20,110 nt of DNA. Source: DASPXY01 sp038227745. GTDB lineage: Bacteria; Planctomycetota; Planctomycetia; Gemmatales; Gemmataceae. The stretch is from assembly GCA_038227745.1 (NCBI GenBank), contig JBBRPS010000072.1:1-20110 (forward strand), given 5' to 3'. Positions 13,318 through 20,110 of this stretch are shown here, one piece after another. The notes beneath the pieces are model-generated. The model had not been told where the DNA came from, made no database searches, and worked only from the letters and a program-made list of their open reading frames with translations. How positions within the stretch are numbered: the first letter of the stretch is position 1; the number at the start of each line of letters is the position of its first letter. Made by a program: the position numbers and the translations under genes.

Positions 13318-15066
13318 ATGGCACCCGCTCTTCCGTGCGGCCTTCTCTGCGGTCTGCTGGGGCTGGCGTGTTGCCTGGGGGTCGGGTGCCGGCAAGCCTC
13401 GGAGAAGGCGTCCGGCGACCCCACAGCCGCCCAGCAACCTCCCTGGTTCACCGACGTGACCGCGGAAGTGGGGCTGGATTTCACTCACGACCCCGGCCCG
13501 CTCGACGGCAAATACTTCCTCCCCCAGATCATCGGCTCCGGCGCCGCCCTGTTCGACTTCGACAACGATGGCCGCCTCGACATCTACCTGCTGCAGAACG
13601 GCGGGCCACGCTCCGGCTCGAAGAACAAGCTCTTCCGCCAGCGGCCCGACGGACACTTCGAGGACGTCAGCGCTGGCTCCGGGCTCGACTTCGCCGGCCA
13701 CTGCATGGGCGTGGCCGTCGGCGACGTCAACAACGACGGCCTGCCCGACCTGTACGTCAGCGAGTACGGCGGCGGCCGCCTCTTCCTCAACCGGGGCCGG
13801 GGGCGCTTCGAGGAGGCGGGCAAGGAGTCGGGCATCGACAACCCGATGTGGGGCACGGCGGTGAGCTTCCTCGATTACGACCGCGACGGCTGGCTCGACC
13901 TCGTCGTCGTCAACTACCTCGACCTCAACCCCGCCTTGCCCTGTAACAATGCGGCCGGCCTGCGCGACTACTGCAGCCCGAATAACTTCAAGGGGACCGT
14001 CACGCGGCTCTACCGCAACCGCGGCCGGGACGCCATGGGGAAGTGGCTCGGCTTCGAGGACCGCACGGAGGTTGCCGGCCTCGGCCGCACCCCCGGCCCC
14101 GGGCTGGGACTGCTCTGTGCCGACTTCACCGGGGACGGCTGGCCCGACATCTTCGTGGCCAACGACGCCTGGGCGAACCACCTGTGGGTCAACCAGCGCG
14201 ACGGCACTTTCAAGGAGGAGGCGATCGTCCGCGGCCTGGCGTTCAACGTCCGCGGGGAGCCCCAGGGGAACATGGGGGTGGCCTTTGGCGACGTGGACGG
14301 TGACGGCCTGCCGGACGTCTTCGTCACGCACCTGACCAGCGAGCAGCACGCGCTGTGGCGCCAGGGGCCGCGCGGCCTGTTCCAGGACAGGACCGGCGCC
14401 GCCGGGCTGGCTTCGGCCCGCTGGCGCGGCACCGGCTTCGGCACGGTGCTGGCGGACTTCGACCACGACGGCGCCCTCGACCTGGCCCTGGTCAACGGCC
14501 GCGTCGCCCGCGCCGGCCCGACGACCGAGCCGTTCTGGGACGCCTACGCCGAGCGCAACCAGGTCTTCGCCAACGACGGCGCCGGCCGCTTCCGCGACGT
14601 CTCCCTCGCCAACCCCGCGCTGTGCGCCAAGCCGAACGTGGCGCGCGGCCTGGCGGTCGGCGACCTCGACGGGGACGGCGCCCCGGACCTGCTGGTCACG
14701 CAGATCGGCGGCCCGGCCCGCGTCTTGCGCAACGTCGCCCCGCGGCGCGGCCACTGGCTCCTGGTCCGCGCCCTCGACCCCGCCCGCAAGCGGGACGCGC
14801 TCGGCGCCGAGGTGCGCGTCCTGGCCGGCAAGCGCCGCTGGGAGCGCCTCGTCCAGACCGGCCACAGTTACCTGTGCAGCAACGACCCGCGGGTACACTT
14901 CGGCCTGGGCGCCGTGGACCGGGTCGAGGCCATCGAGGTCCTGTGGCCGGACGGCAGGACGGAGCGCTTCCCCTGCCCGGCGGTGGACCGTGTGGTCGAG
15001 GTGCGGCAAGGCCAGGGCACGCCGGTCAAGGCGCCGCTCACGGCGAAAGAGGCTGGGCAGCCATGA
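13318..15066 (+). CDS. CRTAC1-family FG-GAP/VCBS repeat protein with C-terminal ASPIC/UnbV domain
   Basis: The protein (582 aa) is exported. A hydrophobic N-terminus ends LGVGC (20-24), which looks like a lipobox with an imperfect -3 position. At least seven beta-propeller blades follow, each with a calcium-loop motif of the DxDxDG type: DFDNDG (80-85), then DVNNDG, DYDRDG, DFTGDG, DVDGDG, DFDHDG and DLDGDG. The C-terminal ASPIC/UnbV domain (about 480-570) contains RVHFGLGAVDRVEAIEVLWP, typical of the family. Such proteins are extracytoplasmic propellers with binding or adhesion roles that are poorly defined. The start at 13318 follows GAGAAG; longer in-frame upstream sequence is low-complexity shadow. 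Its stop overlaps the start of the TPR gene (ATGA), so the two are translationally coupled. Confidence 0.92.
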   Translation: MAPALPCGLLCGLLGLACCLGVGCRQASEKASGDPTAAQQPPWFTDVTAEVGLDFTHDPGPLDGKYFLPQIIGSGAALFDFDNDGRLDIYLLQNGGPRSGSKNKLFRQRPDGHFEDVSAGSGLDFAGHCMGVAVGDVNNDGLPDLYVSEYGGGRLFLNRGRGRFEEAGKESGIDNPMWGTAVSFLDYDRDGWLDLVVVNYLDLNPALPCNNAAGLRDYCSPNNFKGTVTRLYRNRGRDAMGKWLGFEDRTEVAGLGRTPGPGLGLLCADFTGDGWPDIFVANDAWANHLWVNQRDGTFKEEAIVRGLAFNVRGEPQGNMGVAFGDVDGDGLPDVFVTHLTSEQHALWRQGPRGLFQDRTGAAGLASARWRGTGFGTVLADFDHDGALDLALVNGRVARAGPTTEPFWDAYAERNQVFANDGAGRFRDVSLANPALCAKPNVARGLAVGDLDGDGAPDLLVTQIGGPARVLRNVAPRRGHWLLVRALDPARKRDALGAEVRVLAGKRRWERLVQTGHSYLCSNDPRVHFGLGAVDRVEAIEVLWPDGRTERFPCPAVDRVVEVRQGQGTPVKAPLTAKEAGQP

Positions 15067-16358
15067 GCCGTCGGAAGAAAAGAGCGCGCCCCGCGCCCGC
15101 CGGACAAGCCGCCGGGCAGCCGGCCTCGCCTCCGGGGCCAGAGGCAGCGCCGGTCGCGGGGGCGCCACCCCGGTGGCGGCTGCCCGTGCTGCTCGGCGTG
15201 CTGCTGCTCCTGGCCGGTCTCTGGGTGTACCTCAACCGCGGCCCGTCGGTCCCCGAAGTACCCGGCGTCGACCTCCGCGACGCCGACCCGGAGGTGGCCG
15301 CGGCCGTCACCCGGGCCCGGGATGCCGTGCTGCGCGCCCCGCGCTCGGCCGCCGACTGGGGCCGGCTCGCCATGATCCTGCACGCCCATCGGTATCTTCG
15401 CGAGGCCGCCACCTGTTACACCGCGACCGCCGCCCTCGACGACCAGAACCCGTTCTGGCCCTACATGCAGGCGCTCATTCTGCTCAACGGACAGGAGCCC
15501 GCGGCGGCGGTCCCTTGTCTGGAGCAGGCCGCGCGCCTGACCCCGCCCAATTCGCTGCCCCGGCTGCGGTTGGCCGGCCTGTTCCTGGAGCAGGGCCGCC
15601 TCGACGAGGCCGACGCGGAGTTCCGCAAGGTGCTGGCGGCCGGCCCCGATGACGCCCACGCCCGGCTTGGCCTGGGCCAGGTGGCGGCCGCCCGGCGGCA
15701 GGACGACGAGGCCCTCGATCACCTGCGGGCCGTGGCCGACAACCCGTTCGCCCGCAAGCGCGCCTGCGCCCTGTTGGCCGCCGTGTACGAGCGCCGCGGC
15801 GACCGGGCCGCGGCGGACGGCGTGCGCCGCCGGCTCGCCGGACTGCCCGACGACGAGCCGTGGCCCGACGACGGCGCTGAGCACGTCGCCCAGTTCCAGG
15901 TCGGACTCGCCGGCCGCCTGGAACGCGCCCGCGCCCTGCAGCTTCAGAGCCAGTTCACCGAGGCGGTCCGCCTGCTCCGCGAGGCCGTCGAGCACTACCC
16001 CGCAGCCGACGCGGCCTGGTCAAGGCTGGGCACGGGGCTGGGCCTGCTGAAAGATTTCCCGGGCGCCGAGCGGGCGCTGCTGAAGAGCATCGAGCTGGCG
16101 CCGGGCCGGGCGGACCACTGGTTCTACCTCGGCGCCGCGCGGAAGGAGCAGCGCAACTACCGCGCGGCGACGGAGGCGTTCCGCAAGGCGGCCGAACTGC
16201 GGCCGACGGATGCGGCGGCTCACTACCAGGTCGGCGAGTGTTTGGAGGCGCAGGGCGACCGCGTCGGCGCGATCGCCGCCTTCCGCGCGGCCCTCCGCTG
16301 CCGCCCCGACATGGCCGAGGCCCGTGACCGCCTGGCCCGGTTGAAAGACAAGTCCTGA
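15063..16358 (+). CDS. Membrane-anchored TPR protein coupled to the CRTAC1-like gene
   Basis: The protein (431 aa) has a basic N-terminus (MSRRKKRARP), a Pro/Ala-rich stretch and a single TM helix (about 40-57). The rest (about 75-431) is tetratricopeptide helices. These are clearest at 140-250 (for example LFLEQGRLDEADAEFRKVL) and at the C-terminus (HWFYLGAARKEQRNYRAATE, then HYQVGECLEAQGDRVGAIAA). With the basic tail inside, the TPRs would be extracytoplasmic. CRTAC1/ASPIC proteins are often encoded beside or fused to TPR proteins, and the 4-nt ATGA overlap here supports a joint complex in the envelope. The ATG at 15063 was chosen over longer upstream reading because the propeller gene occupies that DNA. 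Confidence 0.9.
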   Translation: MSRRKKRARPAPAGQAAGQPASPPGPEAAPVAGAPPRWRLPVLLGVLLLLAGLWVYLNRGPSVPEVPGVDLRDADPEVAAAVTRARDAVLRAPRSAADWGRLAMILHAHRYLREAATCYTATAALDDQNPFWPYMQALILLNGQEPAAAVPCLEQAARLTPPNSLPRLRLAGLFLEQGRLDEADAEFRKVLAAGPDDAHARLGLGQVAAARRQDDEALDHLRAVADNPFARKRACALLAAVYERRGDRAAADGVRRRLAGLPDDEPWPDDGAEHVAQFQVGLAGRLERARALQLQSQFTEAVRLLREAVEHYPAADAAWSRLGTGLGLLKDFPGAERALLKSIELAPGRADHWFYLGAARKEQRNYRAATEAFRKAAELRPTDAAAHYQVGECLEAQGDRVGAIAAFRAALRCRPDMAEARDRLARLKDKS

Positions 16359-16409
16359 GCCCGCCGGCCGCTGGTGCGGCCCACGCCGGGGAAAATGCTG
16401 GCGGGGATT

Positions 16410-16458
16410 GCCCGGGTAAGGTATCTTGAACTCAGCTGACTTCTCGCCCGGGTATCTT
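16410..16458. repeat. Paired direct repeats upstream of the toroid gene
   Basis: GCCCGGGTA occurs at 16410-16418 and 16446-16454, 36 bp apart. GGTATCTT occurs at 16420-16427 and 16451-16458, so the same two words are separated in the first copy and overlapping in the second. They lie 52-149 bp after the TPR stop and before the toroid gene leader. They are candidate regulator sites; no confident -10/-35 pair goes with them. Confidence 0.45.
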
Positions 16459-16474
16459 TCGATTCTTTCGTCAT

Positions 16475-16527
16475 CGTCGCGGCCCTCCGGGCGTCCTTCG
16501 GACGGGATCGCGACGCGCTTGGAGGGC
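16475..16527 (+). promoter_or_regulatory. Leader segment able to hide the Shine-Dalgarno sequence of the toroid gene
   Basis: The Shine-Dalgarno GGAGGGC (16521-16527) is perfectly complementary to GCCCTCC (16482-16488). Between them is a CGTCC-TTC-GGACG hairpin (16492-16504). A second pairing, CGTCGCG (16475-16481) with CGCGACG (16509-16515), crosses the first. The two are either alternative states or a pseudoknot. This could be translational control, but short GC complementarity is common at this base composition. Confidence 0.35.
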
Positions 16528-16534
16528 TGAACCG

Positions 16535-18127
16535 ATGCAACGTGCCGGCTGGTGGCGGCGACTGGCTCTGTGCGCCGCGGTGGTGCTCCTGACCGGCTCG
16601 TGGGCCGGCGGTCAGGAAAAGGCCAAGGTCAAGGAGAAGGCGAAGGAACCGGAAAAGAAGGAGATCCTGACTCCGCAACAGAAAGCCCAGCAGAAGGCGA
16701 AGGAGGAGGCCTTCAAGAAGCAGGTCAACGAGGCCATTGACCGGGGCCTGAAACACCTGCGCAGCATCCAGCGCGCCGACGGCACATGGCCCTCCGGATT
16801 TATCGGGGCGACCGCCCTGGCAGGGCTGGCCCTCCTGGAAGGCGGCGCCGCGCCCAACGACCCCGCCGTCATCAAGGCCGCTGCCGCCGTCCGCCAGGGG
16901 GTGATCCGGAACACCCACAACTATTCCATCGCGCTGTCGCTCCTGTTCCTCGACCGCCTGGGCGATCCGCAAGACGTGCCCTTCATCGAAGCCCTCGCCA
17001 TCCGGTTGCTGGCGGCCCAGAACACGCAGATCGGCAACTGGTCCTACTTCGCCCCCAACCCCGACGCGGCCGAACTCCAGTACCTGGAGGCCGTCTTGCA
17101 AAACCGCAAGGAACCCGCGGGCCCGCAGGGGTTCATCGCCCCGAAGGACCGCAAGCGGCGCCCGCTTGCCGAGGTGCCGCAGGGCGTCCTGCAGCGGATC
17201 GCCAGTATCTACAACACCCCCCGCGGGGACCAGGGGGTTGCCGGGGACAACTCGAACAGCCAGTTCGCCCTGATCGCCCTGTGGGCGGCGCGCCGGCACG
17301 GCATCCCCATCGAGATCGCCCTGGGCCTGGCCGAGAGGCGACTGCGGCAGACGCAGTTCAAGAATGGCGGCTGGGCCTACAACCCACCCCTGCAAGCGGG
17401 GTTGGCGATGCCCGGCATGGCGGATCAAGCCCCCAGCTCGCAGATGACCTGTTGCGGCCTGATCGGCCTGGCGCTCGCTTACGGGGTGGATACCCAGAAG
17501 GCGAACAAGAGGGACATGACCAAGGATGTGGCCATCCGCGCCGGCCTCCTGGCCCTGGGCGGCGTGGTCGGCGAACCGACCGGGGACGTAACCAAGGCCT
17601 ATAAACTCGCTTCCGGGCACGGCAACCGGGGCTACTACTTCCTGTGGGTGCTGGAGCGCACCGCGGTGATGTACGACTTGAAAACGCTCGGGGACAGGGA
17701 CTGGTACACCTGGGGGGCGGAGGTCCTGCTTAACAGCCAGGGGGCCGACGGCGGCTGGGCCGGCGAGTATGCGGAAGCCGGGTGCGACACCTGCTTCGCG
17801 CTGCTGTTCCTCAAGCGGGCCAACCTGGCCTCCGACCTGACCACGCGCATCAAGGGCAAGCAGAAGGACCCCGGCAGGCCCAAGCTGGTCGAACCCATCT
17901 TCGACCCCTCCGGCGGCACGAAGAAGCCGAGGGGGAAGCAGGGTGCCGCCCCGGGTGGTGCGGGCCGCCAGAGTGCGGCGCCCGCCCTGGTCCACCCGCT
18001 GCTCCGGGAGGCGTATGTCCCGGCGCCCCGTGAGCCGCTGCCCGGCACCGCGCCGCGCGCGGTCCGGACTTTCGACCCGCGGCGGCTTTGCCTCGACGGC
18101 ATCGCTGTTCCCGGTCCGGTCAGTTGA
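16535..18127 (+). CDS. Secreted squalene-cyclase/prenyltransferase-like alpha-toroid repeat protein
   Basis: The protein (530 aa) has an N-terminal signal peptide (about 1-26), a Lys/Glu-rich charged helix (28-63), then alpha/alpha-toroid repeats carrying QW-like motifs. These are QRADGTWPSG (79-88), QFKNGGWAYNPP in the middle and SQGADGGWAGEY near the C-terminus. That fold is shared by squalene-hopene cyclases, prenyltransferase beta subunits and alpha-2-macroglobulin domains. I do not see the DxDD catalytic motif of class II terpene cyclases, so cyclisation is doubtful. Planctomycetes carry many such secreted toroid proteins of unknown role. A Pro/Arg/Gly-rich tail (about 440-530) is low-complexity, and its final 30 residues may be non-conserved extension. 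Shine-Dalgarno GGAGGG lies at 16521-16526. A perfect 20-bp hairpin follows the stop. Confidence 0.85.
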   Translation: MQRAGWWRRLALCAAVVLLTGSWAGGQEKAKVKEKAKEPEKKEILTPQQKAQQKAKEEAFKKQVNEAIDRGLKHLRSIQRADGTWPSGFIGATALAGLALLEGGAAPNDPAVIKAAAAVRQGVIRNTHNYSIALSLLFLDRLGDPQDVPFIEALAIRLLAAQNTQIGNWSYFAPNPDAAELQYLEAVLQNRKEPAGPQGFIAPKDRKRRPLAEVPQGVLQRIASIYNTPRGDQGVAGDNSNSQFALIALWAARRHGIPIEIALGLAERRLRQTQFKNGGWAYNPPLQAGLAMPGMADQAPSSQMTCCGLIGLALAYGVDTQKANKRDMTKDVAIRAGLLALGGVVGEPTGDVTKAYKLASGHGNRGYYFLWVLERTAVMYDLKTLGDRDWYTWGAEVLLNSQGADGGWAGEYAEAGCDTCFALLFLKRANLASDLTTRIKGKQKDPGRPKLVEPIFDPSGGTKKPRGKQGAAPGGAGRQSAAPALVHPLLREAYVPAPREPLPGTAPRAVRTFDPRRLCLDGIAVPGPVS

Positions 18128-18160
18128 GTTCGGCCCCCGGACCGCCACCCTGTCCGTAAA

Positions 18161-18174
18161 TTGCCGGCCGGCAA
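18161..18174. other. Perfect 14-bp palindrome
   Basis: TTGCCGGCCGGCAA is fully self-complementary, 34 bp after the toroid gene stop and just before the long terminator hairpin. It could be a regulator site or simply part of the 3' structure. Confidence 0.5.
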
Positions 18175-18183
18175 ACTCATCAC

Positions 18184-18228
18184 AAGACCTCGCGACCTGA
18201 GGCGGCCTGCCTCAGGTCGCGAGGTCTT
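18184..18228 (+). terminator. Intrinsic terminator of the toroid gene (20-bp perfect stem)
   Basis: The arms 18184-18203 and 18209-18228 pair at 20 of 20 positions with a 5-nt GGCCT loop. They begin AAGACCTCGC and close with GAGGTCTT. CTTCTTTCC follows directly on the plus strand. Position, strength and tail fit a terminator 57 bp after the toroid gene stop. Confidence 0.75.
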
Positions 18229-18355
18229 CTTCTTTCCGCGGAAAGCACCGAGCCATGTTGGGGACGGGACCGGAGGATGCCGCGCCGCGCGGGCAGAGAC
18301 CGCCGGGCCGGCGCGCGACAGCGAAAAAAAGGACCTCGGAAAGGGTGAGAGAAAC

Positions 18356-18409
18356 CCGGGATGCGTTGCAGTACACGCCAGAATCGGCGTGTACTGCAAC
18401 GCATCCCGG
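18356..18409 (-). terminator. 24-bp perfect hairpin, probable terminator of the minus-strand lipoprotein gene
   Basis: The arms 18356-18379 and 18386-18409 pair perfectly (24 of 24) with a 6-nt loop, AGAATC. Reading the minus strand, the hairpin is followed by TTTCTCTCACCCTTTCC and later a run of seven T. This suits termination of the gene ending at 18485. No T-rich tail lies on the plus side. Confidence 0.6.
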
Positions 18410-18484
18410 AGAGCGACGAGGACCCCGTTGGTCCGTTCGCCGGACGGGCCGGGGGAGCGGCGTGGAGGAGACCGCGGGGGCGGG

Positions 18485-18982
18485 TCACTTGCTCACAGGC
18501 AGCTTGTACCCATCCGGCGGAGGGGTGGCGGCGACCTCGATGATGAGATCGGTTGTGGACGGGTCCTCATACTTGGGATTGAGAACTCGCCCCAGGGGGG
18601 ACGCTGTCGGAGGAGGTGCCCCCTTCATGTTGGCGGGATCGCCCCCCGCTCCCGCTCCCGCGGGGCCGGGGAGAACGGTGACCTTGTACCGGCCCACGGG
18701 AGCGCCCGGCCTCCCTTCGGTGACGACCTTGAAGGTCCCGTCCACCGCGATGGTGCCCGTCGGCTGGCCCTTGGCGCCTTCCGTTTTTCCGCCTTCCGCC
18801 CAGAGGATGAGGCTTCCCCCTTTGAGGGGCGTGCCGTTTTTGAACGCCACCTTCCCTTCGACCTTGGCCAGCGACGGTCCTCCACCGCATCCGCTGAGCA
18901 GTGCGCTCCCCAGAGAAAGACTGAGGAAACCGAGCAGCCGAAGGCCGACGGATCCCCGGTGTCGAAAACCTTGTGCTGTCAT
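18485..18982 (-). CDS. Small lipoprotein with carboxypeptidase-regulatory (transthyretin-like) domain
   Basis: The protein (165 aa) has a signal peptide (about 10-31) and a clear lipobox, L29-S30-G31-C32. The mature part begins CGGG and folds as a predicted beta sandwich: VEGKVAFKNGTPLKGGSLI, then TGTIAVDGTFKVVT and GRYKVTVLP. It ends PKYEDPSTTDLIIEV, the usual ending of the small planctomycete lipoprotein family. No enzymatic residues are visible. It lies 245 bp downstream of a DUF1559 gene on the same strand, a pairing very common in planctomycetes. The ATG at 18982 has a GGGAG-type Shine-Dalgarno sequence about 10 nt upstream. A longer reading frame back to 19231 lacks a signal peptide at its own start and is rejected. 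Confidence 0.88.
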   Translation of the reverse strand: MTAQGFRHRGSVGLRLLGFLSLSLGSALLSGCGGGPSLAKVEGKVAFKNGTPLKGGSLILWAEGGKTEGAKGQPTGTIAVDGTFKVVTEGRPGAPVGRYKVTVLPGPAGAGAGGDPANMKGAPPPTASPLGRVLNPKYEDPSTTDLIIEVAATPPPDGYKLPVSK

Positions 18983-19164
18983 GGCGGCAATCTCCCGTCT
19001 CTGCTGTTCACGCGGGGGAGGGGCGTGATCCCCGGAGCGAGCCCCTGCGCCGAGGGCACGCGCCTCTTGGCGGCACAGCCTGTGGGGGACGCGAAACGTC
19101 CCTGACCGCGCAAGGGAGAGCCACGGGACCGCGCGCTCGCTGCCCCCGCAGATTCCAACAACAA

Positions 19165-19191
19165 GAGGGACCGACAACGTGTCGGTCCCTC
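19165..19191 (-). terminator. Hairpin terminator after the DUF1559 gene
   Basis: The 12-bp perfect arms 19165-19176 and 19180-19191 enclose a 3-nt loop (19177-19179). It lies 37 bp past the stop of the minus-strand gene. The minus strand continues TTGTTGTTGG, a moderately T-rich tail. It may limit read-through into the lipoprotein gene, which would then need its own promoter or be expressed at a lower level. Confidence 0.65.
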
Positions 19192-19227
19192 CCCATGAAA
19201 CTCGTTCTAGCCCGCCGCGGGGCAGCG

Positions 19228-20110
19228 TCAATCCCAGTCGGACGGGAGCGGGTTGCCGTCGGCCGGCAGCAGCGCGAACGCCCAGGTCTGGGTCGACACG
19301 CCGGAGCTGACGCCGCGGCAGCTGCCGTCACCCATCACCACCTGGACGTTCCCGTCATGGGCGCTTTGGGAGGCCTGCTTGTTGGCCGCGGCCAGCGTCG
19401 GGGTGAACTGCGGGGGGACGTTGACGATGCCCGCGCCCCAGGTGCGGCTGTTGGCGATGACCGGGGTCCACTGCCACGTCCAGTCGATGCCGGGGTAGGT
19501 CCACAGGTTGCCGCCGCTGTTGGTTTGCACCTGCGAGTACGTCTCCCCGAAGGCGATCACGTTGGACGAGCCATCCGGGATGTTGGCGATCTTGAACTGC
19601 GGCCCGTCGCAGTTGCCGCCGACGCGGACGGTGCCGAACAGCTGCAGGTTGGCGCCGTAGGAGGCGGCCATCCAGCCGCCGACCTGGGCCCCCGACCAGC
19701 TGTTGCTGATCGTGAAGTCGGAGGGGCACATGTAGGTCGGAATCGGCGTCGTGCGGGCGCGCTGGCCGTTGGCCAGGACGACGCCGTCCCAGGTGTTGTT
19801 GGGGACGGTGAGAATCGCATTGAACAGCGGCGCCTGCTCGATGAACGGCAGCAGGGTGATCAGGATGCAGCCCTGATAGAGGCCGTAGCGGCCGGCGGCG
19901 GCGTTGTTGGACGAGGTCAGGGCGGGCAGCGTCTTGTAGGTGCTGTCGTAGTTGTGGATCGCCACCCCGAGCTGCTTGAGGTTGTTGATGCACTGGGTGC
20001 GGGCGGCGGCCGCACGCACCTTCTGGACGGCGGGGAGGAGCAGGCCGATCAGGATGGCGATGATGGCGATCACCACCAACAGCTCGATCAGCGTGAAGCC
20101 CGCTCGACGG
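19228..20110 (-). CDS. DUF1559 family pseudopilin-like protein (5' end outside the window)
   Basis: At least 294 residues are present and the start lies beyond 20110. The visible N-terminal part reads RRAGFTLIELLVV, the type IV prepilin peptidase site (cleavage G^F, Glu at +5), followed by the hydrophobic helix and LLPAVQKVRAAA. The C-terminus carries the H-X9-DG signature, HDGNVQVVMGDG, then WAFALLPADGNPLPSDWD. The central beta-rich region includes YMCPSDFTISN and NIPDGSSNVIAFGETYS, both typical. The family is hugely expanded in planctomycetes and thought to be secreted through a type II secretion or pilin-like route, with unknown job. It is followed by a hairpin and then a TTR-like lipoprotein gene on the same strand. 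Confidence 0.95.
   Translation of the reverse strand, partial: RRAGFTLIELLVVIAIIAILIGLLLPAVQKVRAAAARTQCINNLKQLGVAIHNYDSTYKTLPALTSSNNAAAGRYGLYQGCILITLLPFIEQAPLFNAILTVPNNTWDGVVLANGQRARTTPIPTYMCPSDFTISNSWSGAQVGGWMAASYGANLQLFGTVRVGGNCDGPQFKIANIPDGSSNVIAFGETYSQVQTNSGGNLWTYPGIDWTWQWTPVIANSRTWGAGIVNVPPQFTPTLAAANKQASQSAHDGNVQVVMGDGSCRGVSSGVSTQTWAFALLPADGNPLPSDWD

Noticed and set aside
13300..15168. 622-codon minus-strand frame opposite the propeller gene
   Set aside because: It is the mirror of the repetitive DxDxDG codons, giving Val/Ala/Glu repeats. The plus-strand frame has clear family motifs and a signal peptide.
16223..18148. 641-codon minus-strand frame opposite the toroid gene
   Set aside because: It has no recognisable domain or signal and is antisense to a gene with a Shine-Dalgarno sequence, signal peptide and terminator.
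18356..18409. CRISPR repeat or phage attachment site
   Set aside because: It is a single copy with no spacers, no integrase and no tRNA. A hairpin terminator explains it better.
1..20110. Prophage or genomic island
   Set aside because: There are no integrase, transposase, phage structural or plasmid genes. GC content and gene families are uniform with a planctomycete core-like region.

Overview
The window looks like a chromosomal segment of a GC-rich planctomycete, probably of the Gemmata/Gemmataceae type. The evidence is the gene families present: a DUF1559 'H-X9-DG' pseudopilin-like protein (G^FTLIE N-terminus) beside a small transthyretin-like lipoprotein, a leucine-rich protein with 24-residue LxxLxLxxTxVTD repeats, a CRTAC1-type FG-GAP/ASPIC protein coupled to a TPR protein, a squalene-cyclase-like toroid protein without an obvious catalytic motif, and a Tat-exported enolase-superfamily protein. 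I see no integrase, transposase, phage gene, tRNA, rRNA or CRISPR array. Very high GC produces many long shadow ORFs on both strands, which are left out.

Layout, left to right. (1) 156-3790: a three-gene plus-strand module encoding a two-TM protein with a Gly/Lys linker, a TRAFAC-like GTPase anchored by one TM, and a conserved-looking N-domain protein with one TM. This is the best candidate for an undescribed system. (2) 3902-4528: a membrane-anchored LRR protein, followed by a 117-bp inverted-repeat element (4576-4692) with 37-bp perfect arms. (3) 4717-7251: ComEC/Rec2, converging on a minus-strand REC-GGDEF diguanylate cyclase (7320-8261) with a hairpin between them. (4) 8262-8533: a divergent regulatory region with a candidate promoter for each side and a tandem 12-mer. 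(5) 8534-12165: NhaD-type antiporter, HAD phosphatase, and a Tat-targeted ManD-like dehydratase. (6) 12244-13126: an unusual PII protein, a degenerate receiver protein, and a 39-codon LRR-like tail fragment. (7) 13318-16358: CRTAC1-family lipoprotein-like protein and TPR protein with a 4-nt overlap. (8) 16535-18127: the toroid protein, preceded by a leader that could hide its Shine-Dalgarno sequence. (9) 18128-18484: a convergent intergenic region with two very long perfect hairpins. (10) 18485-20110: minus-strand lipoprotein and DUF1559 protein, the latter running off the right edge.

Functionally the window mixes envelope genes (items 1, 2, 7, 8, 10), signalling (c-di-GMP synthesis, PII with receiver), DNA uptake (ComEC) and metabolism. 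Apart from the GTPase triad, the PII/receiver pair and the CRTAC1/TPR pair, neighbours do not form an obvious single pathway. All coordinates and motifs were read by eye. No homology search or folding calculation was run.
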